40,698 nucleotides of DNA from a virus, in IMG/VR virus record IMGVR_UViG_3300033142_000163, positions 1 to 40,698 of that record. One strand, written 5' to 3'. Positions 22,840 to 33,169 of the stretch are shown piece after piece. The notes beneath the pieces are model-generated. The model did not search any database. It saw only the letters and a list, made by a program, of their open reading frames with translations, and was not told the DNA's origin. A program made the translations under genes and the position numbers. Every line of letters begins with the position of its first letter. Position 1 is the first letter of the stretch.

Positions 22840-24102
22840 ATGGCAATATTACCACCAAATAATGGATTAATAAGCGAAACAGCTCAACAGTATTATCAAG
22901 GAGCGCAGGGTTTTAGAGGTGACAATAGTAATTCCACAAATCAAAAGTTTGTAACTACTTTTGACACTGACTTATATTTAGGTAACTGGGATTCTAATAA
23001 TGCAGATTATGCTTTAAATAATTTTAAAGTTTACACAAGTCCAACAGGTTTACCAAATTCTTATACAGAATGGAATACTAGTATGTCTGTGGAAGCTGAC
23101 AATAAAACAGTAGTTTTAGCAGCGGCACCTGGTGCTGATGCTTTTATAGTAGTTCAATTAACTATTTTAACAGGTGGTAAATATGGATTAGATGAATCAC
23201 AAAAAGCATATGGCGAAGCTACTGAAGATAATTACGGTAGTTATCAATACATAAAATTAAATGATATTATAAATAATTTTCAAGTTGGATATGTCGGACA
23301 AGATAAATTATTGCCAAATGCTAAAAGAAGTGATATTATTTTCTTCGCAAAAAGAGCAATGCAGGAGTTTAGTTACGATACATTAAAAAGTATTAAATCA
23401 TCTGAATTAACAATACCTTCTAATTTAACACTTGTCTTACCTCAAGATTATGTTAATTACGTTAGATGCTCTTGGATTGATGATTTAGGTGTAAAACATA
23501 TTATATATCCTGCAGACAACATTACTATAAGTCCATATTATACTCAAGCTCAAGATTCAGAGGGTATACCGACTCAGGATAATTTTGGTAACGATCTTGA
23601 AGGTACATCAATTATTCAACACAGATGGCATAAAGCAGATCCTAATTTGTTAGATGGTATTGTTGAAAACGCATTTACAGAAGAAGATTGGTATGGATAT
23701 GGATATGGTTGGGGAGGTTTTGGCCAATGGGGTTATGGTCAAATGTACGGTTTAGAACCTAGCGCATCTCAAGCTAATGGTTGGTTTAATATAAATGAAA
23801 GAGAAAATAAATTATCTTTTTCAAGTAATTTGGTAAACAAGTTAATATCATTTGAATACATATCTGATGGTTTAGCTTATGATTTAGATAGTAGAGTACC
23901 TAAACTAGCAGAGGACGCAATGTATGCAACGATATTATATTCTTTAATATCAGGTAGAATTAATCAACCAGAGTATATAGTACAAAGATTAAGAAAAGAT
24001 AAAATATCTAAATTAAGAAATGCTAAAATAAGACTATCTAACATAAAACTTGGAGAAATAGTTCAAGTAATGAGAAATAAGTCTAAGTGGATAAAAAATT
24101 AA
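22840..24102 (+). CDS. Tail ring / tubular-type structural protein
   Basis: This 420-residue protein has a DIIFFAKRAMQEFSYDTLKS helix, then LTLVLPQDYVNYVRCSWIDD, and a C-terminal helical part (PKLAEDAMYATILYSLISGR) ending in basic KWIKN. This layout recalls tubular or stabilisation proteins of podovirus tails. A Tyr/Gly/Trp-rich insert at about residues 284-305 (YGYGYGWGGFGQWGYGQMYG) is probably a flexible, glycine-rich loop. It is packed between structural genes with gaps of six and three bases. The exact place in the tail is inferred. Confidence 0.6.
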   Translation: MAILPPNNGLISETAQQYYQGAQGFRGDNSNSTNQKFVTTFDTDLYLGNWDSNNADYALNNFKVYTSPTGLPNSYTEWNTSMSVEADNKTVVLAAAPGADAFIVVQLTILTGGKYGLDESQKAYGEATEDNYGSYQYIKLNDIINNFQVGYVGQDKLLPNAKRSDIIFFAKRAMQEFSYDTLKSIKSSELTIPSNLTLVLPQDYVNYVRCSWIDDLGVKHIIYPADNITISPYYTQAQDSEGIPTQDNFGNDLEGTSIIQHRWHKADPNLLDGIVENAFTEEDWYGYGYGWGGFGQWGYGQMYGLEPSASQANGWFNINERENKLSFSSNLVNKLISFEYISDGLAYDLDSRVPKLAEDAMYATILYSLISGRINQPEYIVQRLRKDKISKLRNAKIRLSNIKLGEIVQVMRNKSKWIKN

Positions 24103-24105
24103 TAC

Positions 24106-27100
24106 ATGGCAGAAGCTAAAAATAGTTTCATTAAGTCTAAAATGAATAAAGACTTAGATGAAAGACTAATTCCAAATAACGAATATAGAGATGCTTTAAA
24201 CATAGCTATATCTAGATCAGAAAATAGCGATGTTGGTGCTGTTGAGTCTATATTAGGTAATTCAACAACAGGCGTAACACCGGCTAGTGGTCATATTATA
24301 ATTGGTGTTTACGAAGATGAAGCTAATAATAGATTATATTATTTTAGAACTAATTATTTTGGAACTGATCCCGCGCCTTTAAACGCTTTGTGTAGTATTG
24401 GTTATGTTAACATATTAACAAACAATAGAACAGAATTAGTAAGTGGTAGTTTTTTAAATTTTTCTGGTAATAATAATTTTTTCATGTCTGGAATAAGTTT
24501 AATAGAAAATCAATTATTTTTTACAGACAATAGAAATCAACCTAGAAAAATAAATGTAGATAAACCATTAGGTTATTATACTAATGAAGATCAAATATCT
24601 GTAGCTAAATTTGCTCCTTATTCTCCACCATCTTTTATAAATATGAGAGCTGGAGCTTCTTATTATGCTAATTTTCAGCAAGTATTAAAACCATCAACAA
24701 TGTCTGATGCTGCTGATCCTCCAATAGTAGAAATAGGTATATATAAAATATCTCAAGAAAATTTAGCTGTAAAAAAATATAGAAATGGAGATGCAATACC
24801 TGAAGCTCAAAATATAGCAGACTGGACAACAGCCGATCAAAACCAACAAGGCAGATGGTGTTATTATGCTAATTATAACGGTAATGGTGTAACATATGGT
24901 TTATTATATAACAAGTGGGCTGTTATAGATCCTAGAGGTTTAGCTCCTGTTGGTCATAGAATACCTACTTTAGCTGAATGGAATGGTATTATAGGTACAG
25001 CTGGATCTGCGGCTAGTATTTATAAAAGTCAATTTTTATGGGCTTCTGGAGCTGGTAACGATCAACTTGGTACAGATGTTTTACCAGCTGGTTATAGAAA
25101 CAGTACAACAAGTCCTGATCCTCAAGGTTTTTTAAATTTAACTACAGAAACTAGATTTTGGACATCAGATGCTTATGATTCTTCAAATCCCAATGCAAAT
25201 GCTTTTGTTAAATTCAATACTACAAATGCTATAAGTACGACGGGTACTAGCGCTACAGTTGATGGTTACTCTGTAAGAGTTTTAAGAAATTCTAATTACA
25301 CTGGTTGGAATGGAGATCCTGATTATTTATCAGAAAGATTTGTTAGATTTTCTTATAGATTTAAATTTGATGATAATGAATATTCAACTATAGCTCCATT
25401 TAGTCAAGATGTATTTATACCTTATCAAGAAGGTGAATTTGTTAATGATGATGAAAATCAAGCTTTTATAACTAGTGTTGTAGAGTTTATGCAGAACTCT
25501 ATAAACAACGCTGTTTTAAATATTGAGTTACCATGTATTGATATAATAAACAATTATAAGGTAAAAGCTATAGATATAATATACAAGCAGTCAGATACTC
25601 AAGCATATCAAGTTATTGAAACAGTAAAAGTAGATTCTAGTTTTATAAACTCATTGAACAATACTAACATTTATCAATACTCTTATCAATCAACTATACC
25701 CATAACAACTTTACCAGCAATACAAACGACTAGAGTATTTGATAAAGTTCCTGTTAAAGCTTTAGCGCAAGAAACAAGTGGTAATAGAATAATGTACGCT
25801 AATTATCTAGAAGGTCACAGTGCTCCAAATGGATTAGATTATTACGTAGGTGTTGCTGATAAAAGCGCTCAGCAGTTTATAGAATATCCTCAGCACTCAG
25901 TAAAACAAAATAGAAATTATCAAGTTGGTATTGTTTTGTCTGACAAGTATGGTAGACAAACCGATGTTGTATTATCTAATTATGATGGTGTTTTAGATTC
26001 AAATGGCGATCCTCAACCTGGTTCTAATTTTTATCACGATTACAAACCAATAAGTTTCAGCAATTCACTTCAACCTTGGACAGGTGATACTCTTGCTTTA
26101 AATTACCTACAACAAATACCAGAAGGTGATATAGGTATATCTGGTTATCCAGGCGCATATGCTAGGGGTAATTACTATGAAGTAGACACAGAAACTGCAA
26201 GCGCGCCAAGTGCATTATATGCTTATTTTAGAAGTTTAGGTACAGAGTGTTTAATAGCAACTGCTAATCAAACAGTTTTTTCAACAACCATATTGTATGC
26301 AGATGCTAATTCAAGTGATAATACTTTTAGGGTTTTAGTTGATAGCGGTAATGGTTGGATACTACAAGCTAGTACTTCATACACTATAGCTAATTCAAAT
26401 AATTATGTACAGGTGACTTTTTCAACAGGAATACCAGTTGGTGATGTTGTAAAGTTTGAAGTCTTATACACATCTGAAAACCTATACAAATATGATACAG
26501 GCGCTTCATCTAGTACAAACAGACCTTTATTTCCTGATTTTCCTTCGACATATGCTGATTATTATGCCGTCGGAAAAAAGTTAAAAGGATTATATATAGA
26601 TTATACAGAAATCACAAGCGTAACAGCTGTTAGTGATTCTAATGGAGTTAGAGGTGTTGAATTTTTTACAAAAGAAGAGGTTGCAACAAACTATTTATTT
26701 GATAACACACCAGGAACAAGACCAGAACCTAGTAAATTAGGTGAAATAAACACTTACGCAACTTACGATATAAATGTTTTAGGTTTTTATATTTATAAAT
26801 CTGTAGTAAAACAACAACAACAAGATTATTATAATGTTTATTTACCAGGGATTATAAATGGTTATCCTATAAAAGGCGAAACAAAAGAACAAAATGAAGT
26901 AGGATTTATATCTTTAGTTAATGATAATATAAATAAAGTACCTCGAAATTTACAAGATGTTGGGCCTCAACAAAATCAATTTACAAGTGATGTTGCTATG
27001 TGGCCAAGAGTTACTAATATAAATGAAGTAGCTTCTACTACAGTAACTTATTCTACTTTTAATAAACAAATAGATCCAGAAGCATCTTCTGATCAAGTTG

Positions 27101-29040
27101 ATTTAGTAGGTGGTATACAAGATTTGTTTCCAGGTTTAGAACCAGCAAATCCTCCAACAATTGCTGTTGGAGAAATAAACTTTTATTCAATATATAGTTA
27201 TGAAACAAAACCGTTTATAGCTAAAATATCAACTCAAAAAGCTGTAGGTTTAAAAGAAGGTCAATATACAATACCTGCGCAAGGTAGTGGTAATTTTCCT
27301 TATTCACCTGACTTGGGGCTAGCTGTTTACGAAACAGCACCTTATGTTTCACCTTTAGAGTTATTCTATGAATCTTCAACATCTAGTTTAATATCTGAAT
27401 TAAATTTAGATATAGAAAATGAAAATACAAATATAACAGGTTTAAGTAATTTTAATTATGGATTTTTTGAATCAATGGCTTCTGGTGTTGCAATAACTAC
27501 AGACTTTTTTCCAACCGCTGGTGGTCAGAATTTAACAAATACTACTTTAGCAGGTTTCACATGCTTTAGTTATTTTTCAAGTGGTCCTAATATAGGTCAA
27601 TTAGATTCAAGCACGTCTCAAGCAAATAGATTTACAGTTGAAACAGGTGCTCAAACTGGAAGTTACGTTATAAAAACAAATGATAGATTTTACGCAGGAG
27701 CAACGTTTGAGTCAGATAGTGTTGCTACTAGAGGTAAATTTTTATTTACATTTACATTTGTTCAAATAGATGGTACTCAAGTTGATCAATCAACAATAAT
27801 TCAGTTAGAAAATACAACTCCAATATGCACGCCAGCCGTTGTTTATCCTACGGTTACATCATCAAGTGGAGGTATAGTTACACATAACCCTGGAGCAAAT
27901 CAATCAATGGCGGGTGAAAACGGTTCAGCAAGAGCAAACAGTTTAAATGATAGTGCGCCAACAAAAATAACTTTTTCTTCTTCAAATTTTACATCTGGTT
28001 GGACAATAGATAGTGCGGTAAAAACTAATTCTGGTACTGGTGTTACTCAAACAATAACAGAAACATCAACACCTTTAAATTTATCTCAAGTTTTTAACAC
28101 GTATCAAAATAGTAGTAATTTTCCAACTTATCAAGATGGTCAAGCTACTAGTAGTAGTGGTGATCAAGTTTTTTTCTCACTAACTGCTAAACCAAATGCA
28201 AATGGACAATTCCCTGGTTGGGCAAATGAACCAGGTAATCAGTATGAAATATATATGAATTTGACTGATACTTTAGGAGCTCAAAGTACTCAACAGCCAA
28301 ATGGAACAAGTGCTAAAATAGAATACTATGTAGGAGCTTATCAAGGAACAGGTGTTATAATAAACATGTATAATAATTCTGGTGCTGGTGGGGGTGCTAA
28401 CGGTTATTCTTCTTTCTCTGGTGCTGCTCAAAATCAATATTATCAAATTCAAAACTGGACACCAAATAAAATATATTTATATATAAAAGCATCAATATCA
28501 AGTTCTACTCAAAGCTCTTCTTCCCAACACAGGACAATTGCTGGAGGACGATTTGGAGATAACACAACAGGTGGTACTGACGCACAAGGAAACACATATA
28601 CTTTTATACCAAATGCGACGGCAAATAGTAATTTCTCAAATCCGCCTTCTTCGCCAACAGCCGGAATGGCGACAGCACCAGTAACTTTTGCTGTATTACA
28701 GCCTTTTACAGCTGCCTCAGGTGGTCTAACTACAAGTGAATTTAATACTGCTAAGCAAAATGGATTAAGACCAGGAATGAAAAACACAAACACTCCTAAC
28801 TATGGTAGTTATGATTATTCAGGTTGTGCTTTAGTTAACTTGCAATTTCAACAAACTCCAGGAAACGCAACAACTGTTGGTGCATTTGAAGTAACTTATT
28901 CTACAACTCAAAACGCAGCTTTAGGGACAACTATAGGTATAACAAATCCAAATACTACAACACCTTTTTATGCTGATTCAGGTGGTAGTGTTCCAGGTTA
29001 TCCTACTGATTTTGGATCACAATTTGTTGGACCAGCATAG
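24106..29040 (+). CDS. Very large tail protein with inserted FISUMP domain
   Basis: This 1644-residue protein starts MAEAKNSFIKSKMNKDLDER and continues IPNNEYRDALNIAISRSENS, a start I associate with tail nozzle or stabilisation proteins of related phages. Residues ~245-395 look like a Fib_succ_major (FISUMP) domain: YGLLYNKWAVIDPRGLAPVG, HRIPTLAEW, ETRFWTSDAYDSSN and GYSVRVLRNS. That domain is typical of Bacteroidota and Fibrobacter surface proteins and probably has a C-type-lectin-like fold. The remainder is Ser/Thr/Asn-rich beta sequence to the end, with no membrane segment. Together with the following gene it probably forms the tail muzzle or an attached adhesin. Confidence 0.7.
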   Translation: MAEAKNSFIKSKMNKDLDERLIPNNEYRDALNIAISRSENSDVGAVESILGNSTTGVTPASGHIIIGVYEDEANNRLYYFRTNYFGTDPAPLNALCSIGYVNILTNNRTELVSGSFLNFSGNNNFFMSGISLIENQLFFTDNRNQPRKINVDKPLGYYTNEDQISVAKFAPYSPPSFINMRAGASYYANFQQVLKPSTMSDAADPPIVEIGIYKISQENLAVKKYRNGDAIPEAQNIADWTTADQNQQGRWCYYANYNGNGVTYGLLYNKWAVIDPRGLAPVGHRIPTLAEWNGIIGTAGSAASIYKSQFLWASGAGNDQLGTDVLPAGYRNSTTSPDPQGFLNLTTETRFWTSDAYDSSNPNANAFVKFNTTNAISTTGTSATVDGYSVRVLRNSNYTGWNGDPDYLSERFVRFSYRFKFDDNEYSTIAPFSQDVFIPYQEGEFVNDDENQAFITSVVEFMQNSINNAVLNIELPCIDIINNYKVKAIDIIYKQSDTQAYQVIETVKVDSSFINSLNNTNIYQYSYQSTIPITTLPAIQTTRVFDKVPVKALAQETSGNRIMYANYLEGHSAPNGLDYYVGVADKSAQQFIEYPQHSVKQNRNYQVGIVLSDKYGRQTDVVLSNYDGVLDSNGDPQPGSNFYHDYKPISFSNSLQPWTGDTLALNYLQQIPEGDIGISGYPGAYARGNYYEVDTETASAPSALYAYFRSLGTECLIATANQTVFSTTILYADANSSDNTFRVLVDSGNGWILQASTSYTIANSNNYVQVTFSTGIPVGDVVKFEVLYTSENLYKYDTGASSSTNRPLFPDFPSTYADYYAVGKKLKGLYIDYTEITSVTAVSDSNGVRGVEFFTKEEVATNYLFDNTPGTRPEPSKLGEINTYATYDINVLGFYIYKSVVKQQQQDYYNVYLPGIINGYPIKGETKEQNEVGFISLVNDNINKVPRNLQDVGPQQNQFTSDVAMWPRVTNINEVASTTVTYSTFNKQIDPEASSDQVDLVGGIQDLFPGLEPANPPTIAVGEINFYSIYSYETKPFIAKISTQKAVGLKEGQYTIPAQGSGNFPYSPDLGLAVYETAPYVSPLELFYESSTSSLISELNLDIENENTNITGLSNFNYGFFESMASGVAITTDFFPTAGGQNLTNTTLAGFTCFSYFSSGPNIGQLDSSTSQANRFTVETGAQTGSYVIKTNDRFYAGATFESDSVATRGKFLFTFTFVQIDGTQVDQSTIIQLENTTPICTPAVVYPTVTSSSGGIVTHNPGANQSMAGENGSARANSLNDSAPTKITFSSSNFTSGWTIDSAVKTNSGTGVTQTITETSTPLNLSQVFNTYQNSSNFPTYQDGQATSSSGDQVFFSLTAKPNANGQFPGWANEPGNQYEIYMNLTDTLGAQSTQQPNGTSAKIEYYVGAYQGTGVIINMYNNSGAGGGANGYSSFSGAAQNQYYQIQNWTPNKIYLYIKASISSSTQSSSSQHRTIAGGRFGDNTTGGTDAQGNTYTFIPNATANSNFSNPPSSPTAGMATAPVTFAVLQPFTAASGGLTTSEFNTAKQNGLRPGMKNTNTPNYGSYDYSGCALVNLQFQQTPGNATTVGAFEVTYSTTQNAALGTTIGITNPNTTTPFYADSGGSVPGYPTDFGSQFVGPA

Positions 29041-29060
29041 TAATAAATTAAAAAAATAAG

Positions 29061-29075
29061 TAATTATAATATAAC
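29061..29075 (+). promoter_or_regulatory. Variant AT element before the gene at 29076
   Basis: TAATTATAATATAAC sits directly before the ATG at 29076. It aligns without gaps to TAATTATATTATATC before 21073, with two mismatches, at the same spacing. It lies in the 35-base gap after the 1644-residue tail gene. Confidence 0.4.
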
Positions 29076-30350
29076 ATGGCTATAACACCAGTAAAATACT
29101 ATAACACCTTTGTTTTAAAAAAAATAGTACAAGGAGATGTAAACACTGCTTATAATTGGTTTATTGAAGAATCTAGAATAAAAGGCGGATATAATAATGT
29201 TCAAACAGGTCTAGCACCAAGAGCTTTTTTAAGAGCAGAGCAAAATTTACAAGAATCTTTAGGAAATTCTATTATATACTCTGGAATACTTAACTCTAGA
29301 ACTGGTATAAATCAAACTAATCAGTTTCCTTCTGGTGAAGACATAACTAGAACAGTTGATCCAACAAAAGGCTCTATACAAAAACTTTACGCTGAAGATA
29401 CTAATTTAATTATATTTCAAGAAAACAAAGTTAATAGAGCTCTTATTGATAAAGACGCCATATATACTCAAGAAGGGCAACCTGTCCAAACAGCGTCTAA
29501 CGTTGTTATTGGCGCTATAACACCTTATGCTGGTGAGTTTGGTATAAGCACAAATCCAGAAAGTTTTGCTGTTTATGGCTATAGAAAATACTTTACAGAC
29601 GCATCACAGGGAGCTGTTTTAAGGCTTTCTATGGACGGTATTACAGAAATATCAGCTTATGGTATGTATGATTATTTTAGAGACAGATTTTCAACCTTAA
29701 ATAATGGTAGAGTAGTTGGCGGATGGGATATTCACAACAAATGTTATGTTGTTTCTATACAATCTAAAGCTAGTGGCATAGATGTAGAAACATTAAGTTT
29801 TGACGAACAAGTTCAAGGTTGGTCAAGTAGATATAGTTATGCTCCAAACAACATGGCTAGTGTTCAAAATAATTTTTATTCTACAAATTCAGGAGGAATA
29901 TATTTACACTACGCATCAAATGTTAATAGAGCTAATTTTTACGGCACACAATACAACTCAACTGTTACTACTATATTTAACAAACAGCCTTCATTAGTTA
30001 AAAACTTTCAAACAATAAATTATGAAGGTGGATCTAACTGGTCAATGACAAGTATATCAACTAACTCAGGAGATTCTGGTCTTCCAATAAATGTTTATGT
30101 AATGCCTACTACTTTAAATGATTTAGAAAGTCAATTATTTAAAAACGAATTTAAAAGAAAAGAAGATAAATACTTTGCAAACATAGTTAATTCTACTGCA
30201 TTTGCTCAAGGTGAAGTTGTTTATGGTGGATCTATTTCTGGTATAAAAGGATATACAGCAGAAGTTTTATTTACCGCAACAAACACTGGAGATTCTGGTA
30301 ATAATGAATTATTTGCCATATCTACAGAGTACAAAGAATCTTCTTATTAA
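29076..30350 (+). CDS. Tail structural protein, nozzle / stabilisation type
   Basis: This 424-residue protein starts MAITPVKYYNTFVLKKIVQG. The middle is beta-repeat-like (KLYAEDTNLIIFQENKVNRA; GITEISAYGMYDYFRDRF; GGWDIHNKCYVVSIQSK; TLSFDEQVQGWSSRYSYAPN), reminiscent of propeller-type nozzle proteins. The C-terminus is a separate beta domain with GLPINVYVMPTT. It has no catalytic motif. It directly follows the giant tail protein and could once have been one protein with it or forms a complex with it. A tail role is well supported by context; the exact subunit is not. Confidence 0.6.
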   Translation: MAITPVKYYNTFVLKKIVQGDVNTAYNWFIEESRIKGGYNNVQTGLAPRAFLRAEQNLQESLGNSIIYSGILNSRTGINQTNQFPSGEDITRTVDPTKGSIQKLYAEDTNLIIFQENKVNRALIDKDAIYTQEGQPVQTASNVVIGAITPYAGEFGISTNPESFAVYGYRKYFTDASQGAVLRLSMDGITEISAYGMYDYFRDRFSTLNNGRVVGGWDIHNKCYVVSIQSKASGIDVETLSFDEQVQGWSSRYSYAPNNMASVQNNFYSTNSGGIYLHYASNVNRANFYGTQYNSTVTTIFNKQPSLVKNFQTINYEGGSNWSMTSISTNSGDSGLPINVYVMPTTLNDLESQLFKNEFKRKEDKYFANIVNSTAFAQGEVVYGGSISGIKGYTAEVLFTATNTGDSGNNELFAISTEYKESSY

Positions 30351-30353
30351 TAT

Positions 30354-30746
30354 ATGATAAAATTTAATAAAATAAAATTAAAAGATAAAGAAGAAATAAA
30401 TAAATGGTGGCTGGCTTGGGGCTTAGAAAAACCTCACGATGATTGTTTGTCACCAAATGGTTTTATAATATCAAAAAATAATTTAAATATAGCAGCTGGT
30501 TATTTATATTTAACAGATGCTAAAATAGGTTATGTTGATTTTCTTGTATCTAATCCAGAATATAGAGATAAAGACAGAAATAAGCTAATAACAGAATTAA
30601 TAGATTATTTAGTAAATATAGGACTAAATAAAGATTGTAGATTTATATGGGCCACATCTTCAAACACCAATATAAAAGACAAAGTAAAAAAATTAAATTA
30701 TAATGTTTTAGACGATAAACATTATGTAATATATAAACATAGATAA
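30354..30746 (+). CDS. GNAT-like acetyltransferase domain protein
   Basis: This 130-residue protein has the order of a small GNAT fold: KIKLKDKEEINKWWLAWG, GFIISKNNLNIAAGYLYLTD, then AKIGYVDFLVSNPEYRDKDR (the beta4 strand and start of the CoA loop region), then NKLITELIDYLVNIGLNKDC and a closing IWATSSNTNIKDKVKKLNYN. The Q/RxxGxG/A pyrophosphate loop is poorly preserved, so activity is uncertain. It is embedded between tail and internal virion genes with 3- and 2-base gaps. It may modify a virion or host protein. Confidence 0.6.
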   Translation: MIKFNKIKLKDKEEINKWWLAWGLEKPHDDCLSPNGFIISKNNLNIAAGYLYLTDAKIGYVDFLVSNPEYRDKDRNKLITELIDYLVNIGLNKDCRFIWATSSNTNIKDKVKKLNYNVLDDKHYVIYKHR

Positions 30747-30748
30747 TA

Positions 30749-31429
30749 ATGGGAGCAGCCTCAGTAATTTCCGCCGGTATCGGTATGATAGGTGCTAATC
30801 AAGCTAAAAAAAGAGCTCAAGGTGAATTAAATAATGCTAAGAGAGAAAGAGATAGATTAAACTCTGAATTACAAGCTTTAGAAGATAGTAGACAACCTAT
30901 TGTAAATCCATATGAAAATGTAACTGATACTTCAGGCAATATAAGTAATACATATGCAAATTTAGGAGTAGCAACGCAAGCAGCTGAATTTCAAGCTGAA
31001 CAAGCTGAAATATCTTTAGCAAACACATTAGATACATTGAGAGCTACAGGTGCTTCCGCTGGTGGCGCAACTGCTTTAGCCCAAGCTGCTTTAGCAAGCA
31101 AAAAACAAATATCAGCTAGCTTAGAAATGCAGGAAGCTAAAAATCAACAATTGTATGCAAAAGGCGAACAAGCATATCAACAATTAAAAATGCAAGAAGC
31201 TCAAAGACTTCAAAGTGCAGAAGTAATGGGCAAACAATTTGTATTTGGAGCTCAAGAAACTAGAGAAAATCAAAAACTAAATAGAGTAGCTAGACAACTT
31301 GACAATGCAGAAGGTGATGTTAGAGCAGCTAGATCCGCTTTTGGCGCTGCTGAGGGTAATATGTATAGTTCTGCACAAAATTTAGTTGGTAGTATTGGTA
31401 GTGTAATAGCAAGCGGAAACAATAACTAA
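30749..31429 (+). CDS. Putative internal virion (ejection) protein
   Basis: In this 226-residue protein, residues 1-15 are apolar (MGAASVISAGIGMIGANQAK). The rest is Ala/Gln/Glu-rich helix (ALAQAALASKKQISASLEMQ; QQLKMQEAQRLQSAEVMGKQ), with a short apolar end (AQNLVGSIGSVIASGNNN). An N-terminal apolar segment, long amphipathic helices and a location just before two very large proteins match podovirus gp14-type ejection proteins. The assignment is by architecture rather than sequence identity. Confidence 0.6.
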   Translation: MGAASVISAGIGMIGANQAKKRAQGELNNAKRERDRLNSELQALEDSRQPIVNPYENVTDTSGNISNTYANLGVATQAAEFQAEQAEISLANTLDTLRATGASAGGATALAQAALASKKQISASLEMQEAKNQQLYAKGEQAYQQLKMQEAQRLQSAEVMGKQFVFGAQETRENQKLNRVARQLDNAEGDVRAARSAFGAAEGNMYSSAQNLVGSIGSVIASGNNN

Positions 31430-31430
31430 A

Positions 31431-33164
31431 ATGAAAAACATGGGAGCATATGAAAATCCATCTCGCATAACACCTGTTGACACTGGTGCTATGAGCTTTG
31501 TTAAAGCTTTGCAACAAGGACAGATGAGCCAACAAAAGGCTTTAGAAGAACAAGAGAAGATAAAACAACAAAAAGATCTAGAGCAAAAAAGAATACTAGA
31601 GAGAATGCAAAGAGTTCAAGGAGACGCCGATGTGTGGAATCTTGAGCAAATGAATAAATTAGCTACATCACCAAAAACAAACGCTATTCAAGATGAATTA
31701 ATGAAAACATTAAACGGAAGAATAGACATTGCTACTCAAGCTCAAATATACTTAAAAACACAATATGGTGATAATGAAAAAAGAAACTCAGCCAAAAAAG
31801 CAATACAAGATTATTACGATTTGTTAAATCTAACACAAAAAACCACGCAAAACTTAGTTTCTACAGGTGAATATTGGAGAGAAAACGCAGCTAAAATAGG
31901 TAAAGAAGTTACTATAATAGGAGATACAGAAGACGAGATAGCTGGTAATCAGTTTTTAGTTAATGCTTTAGCTGGTATATATTCACAAGCTGATTTTGAA
32001 ATGGTTTATGATGAAGAAAAAAATGATATACTTATTAAAGTTTCTGGTTATGAACCTAAAAGAATGCAAGACGGTAAGTTAACTCAAGGTGAATATAGAG
32101 AAAAATATTTAAGTGCTAGAGCGTGGGATCAAAATGTTACAGAAGGTCAAACATTTTCTTTTATATCAACAGTTCCTCAACTTGTTAGTGAAAGTTTAGA
32201 GCGAATGAAACCAGCGGACAGAACAAAAGACAACAACGGACTAGGTATTGTTGGCGCAAATGGTCAATTTCAAGATAAATACTGGACTGATCCTGTTATA
32301 TTTAGAGATAAAGTAAAAGTAGAAGGTAGCAGTAAATCTAGAAATACCGAAGAAGTCAGACAATACTTAAACATGGATTTGGTTAGACAAGATATGGAAT
32401 CTATTTTGTCTTCTAAAGTCGCTGGCGTAACGTCAAATGTGCAGCAAGCCGCAAATGGTTGGAACGTTGATTTAAGAAAACTTGATGAAGGTATTGAAAA
32501 TGAATACCAAAGACTACAACCATCAGATGAAGAATATAAAACAGCTTTATTTGACGCTATAATGAAAGCTAGAACATCTGGCTTGGTTCAAGATTCTCAA
32601 GGTAGATGGTATAAAGCAGGTAATAAAACAGTTATTCAACCAAAAGTTAGAACACCAAAAGATCCTAATATAGGTTATAGAGCTAGTTATTTCAACAATA
32701 TAGTAGTTGGAGGTGATGATAATCAAGCTATAGTTTTAGACAACATGTTTAAAATAGAAGGACCAAAAGGTAGATATATGAGTAGAGATAACATATATGA
32801 GAGATGGTTACAAAATCCTAATAATCCAAAAATATCAAACTCTAAAACAAATGAAGAGTTTTATAAAGATAAAGATAAAGATCCTAGAGCCGTATTTAAT
32901 GAGTTAGCTCCAAAAGATGGTTTATATAAAATAATAAACGGAAAACCTGTTTATGCTGGTGATTATAATTTTGATAGCGCTGTAGGTAGATTAGAATTTG
33001 CTTTAGATAATACTACACAATCTGAAAGAAAAGCAATTGAAAATGAAACTAATTTAATGCTTAGAGCTACTAAAATAGATTGGATAAGATCAAATCCTAA
33101 GAATACAGGCGAAACTGACGATGACTATATTAAGAGAATGAATAAGGCTTTGAAAATAAAATAA
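31431..33164 (+). CDS. Putative internal virion / cargo protein
   Basis: This 577-residue protein begins two bases after the previous stop (MKNMGAYENPSR; a second ATG at 31440 gives MGAYENPSR and is equally plausible). Residues 22-65 are a Gln/Glu/Lys coiled coil (QMSQQKALEEQEKIKQQKDL). The rest is mixed helical and polar with no Cys and no membrane segment. It lies between the small ejection-like protein and the 2452-residue protein, the middle position of a three-gene cargo set as in T7-like phages. No enzymatic motif was seen. Confidence 0.55.
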   Translation: MKNMGAYENPSRITPVDTGAMSFVKALQQGQMSQQKALEEQEKIKQQKDLEQKRILERMQRVQGDADVWNLEQMNKLATSPKTNAIQDELMKTLNGRIDIATQAQIYLKTQYGDNEKRNSAKKAIQDYYDLLNLTQKTTQNLVSTGEYWRENAAKIGKEVTIIGDTEDEIAGNQFLVNALAGIYSQADFEMVYDEEKNDILIKVSGYEPKRMQDGKLTQGEYREKYLSARAWDQNVTEGQTFSFISTVPQLVSESLERMKPADRTKDNNGLGIVGANGQFQDKYWTDPVIFRDKVKVEGSSKSRNTEEVRQYLNMDLVRQDMESILSSKVAGVTSNVQQAANGWNVDLRKLDEGIENEYQRLQPSDEEYKTALFDAIMKARTSGLVQDSQGRWYKAGNKTVIQPKVRTPKDPNIGYRASYFNNIVVGGDDNQAIVLDNMFKIEGPKGRYMSRDNIYERWLQNPNNPKISNSKTNEEFYKDKDKDPRAVFNELAPKDGLYKIINGKPVYAGDYNFDSAVGRLEFALDNTTQSERKAIENETNLMLRATKIDWIRSNPKNTGETDDDYIKRMNKALKIK

Positions 33165-33169
33165 AATAA

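Noticed and set aside
28509-28793. A 94-codon minus-strand frame within the large tail gene
   Set aside because: It lies opposite coding sequence with normal composition, has no leader or neighbouring minus-strand genes, and looks like chance.
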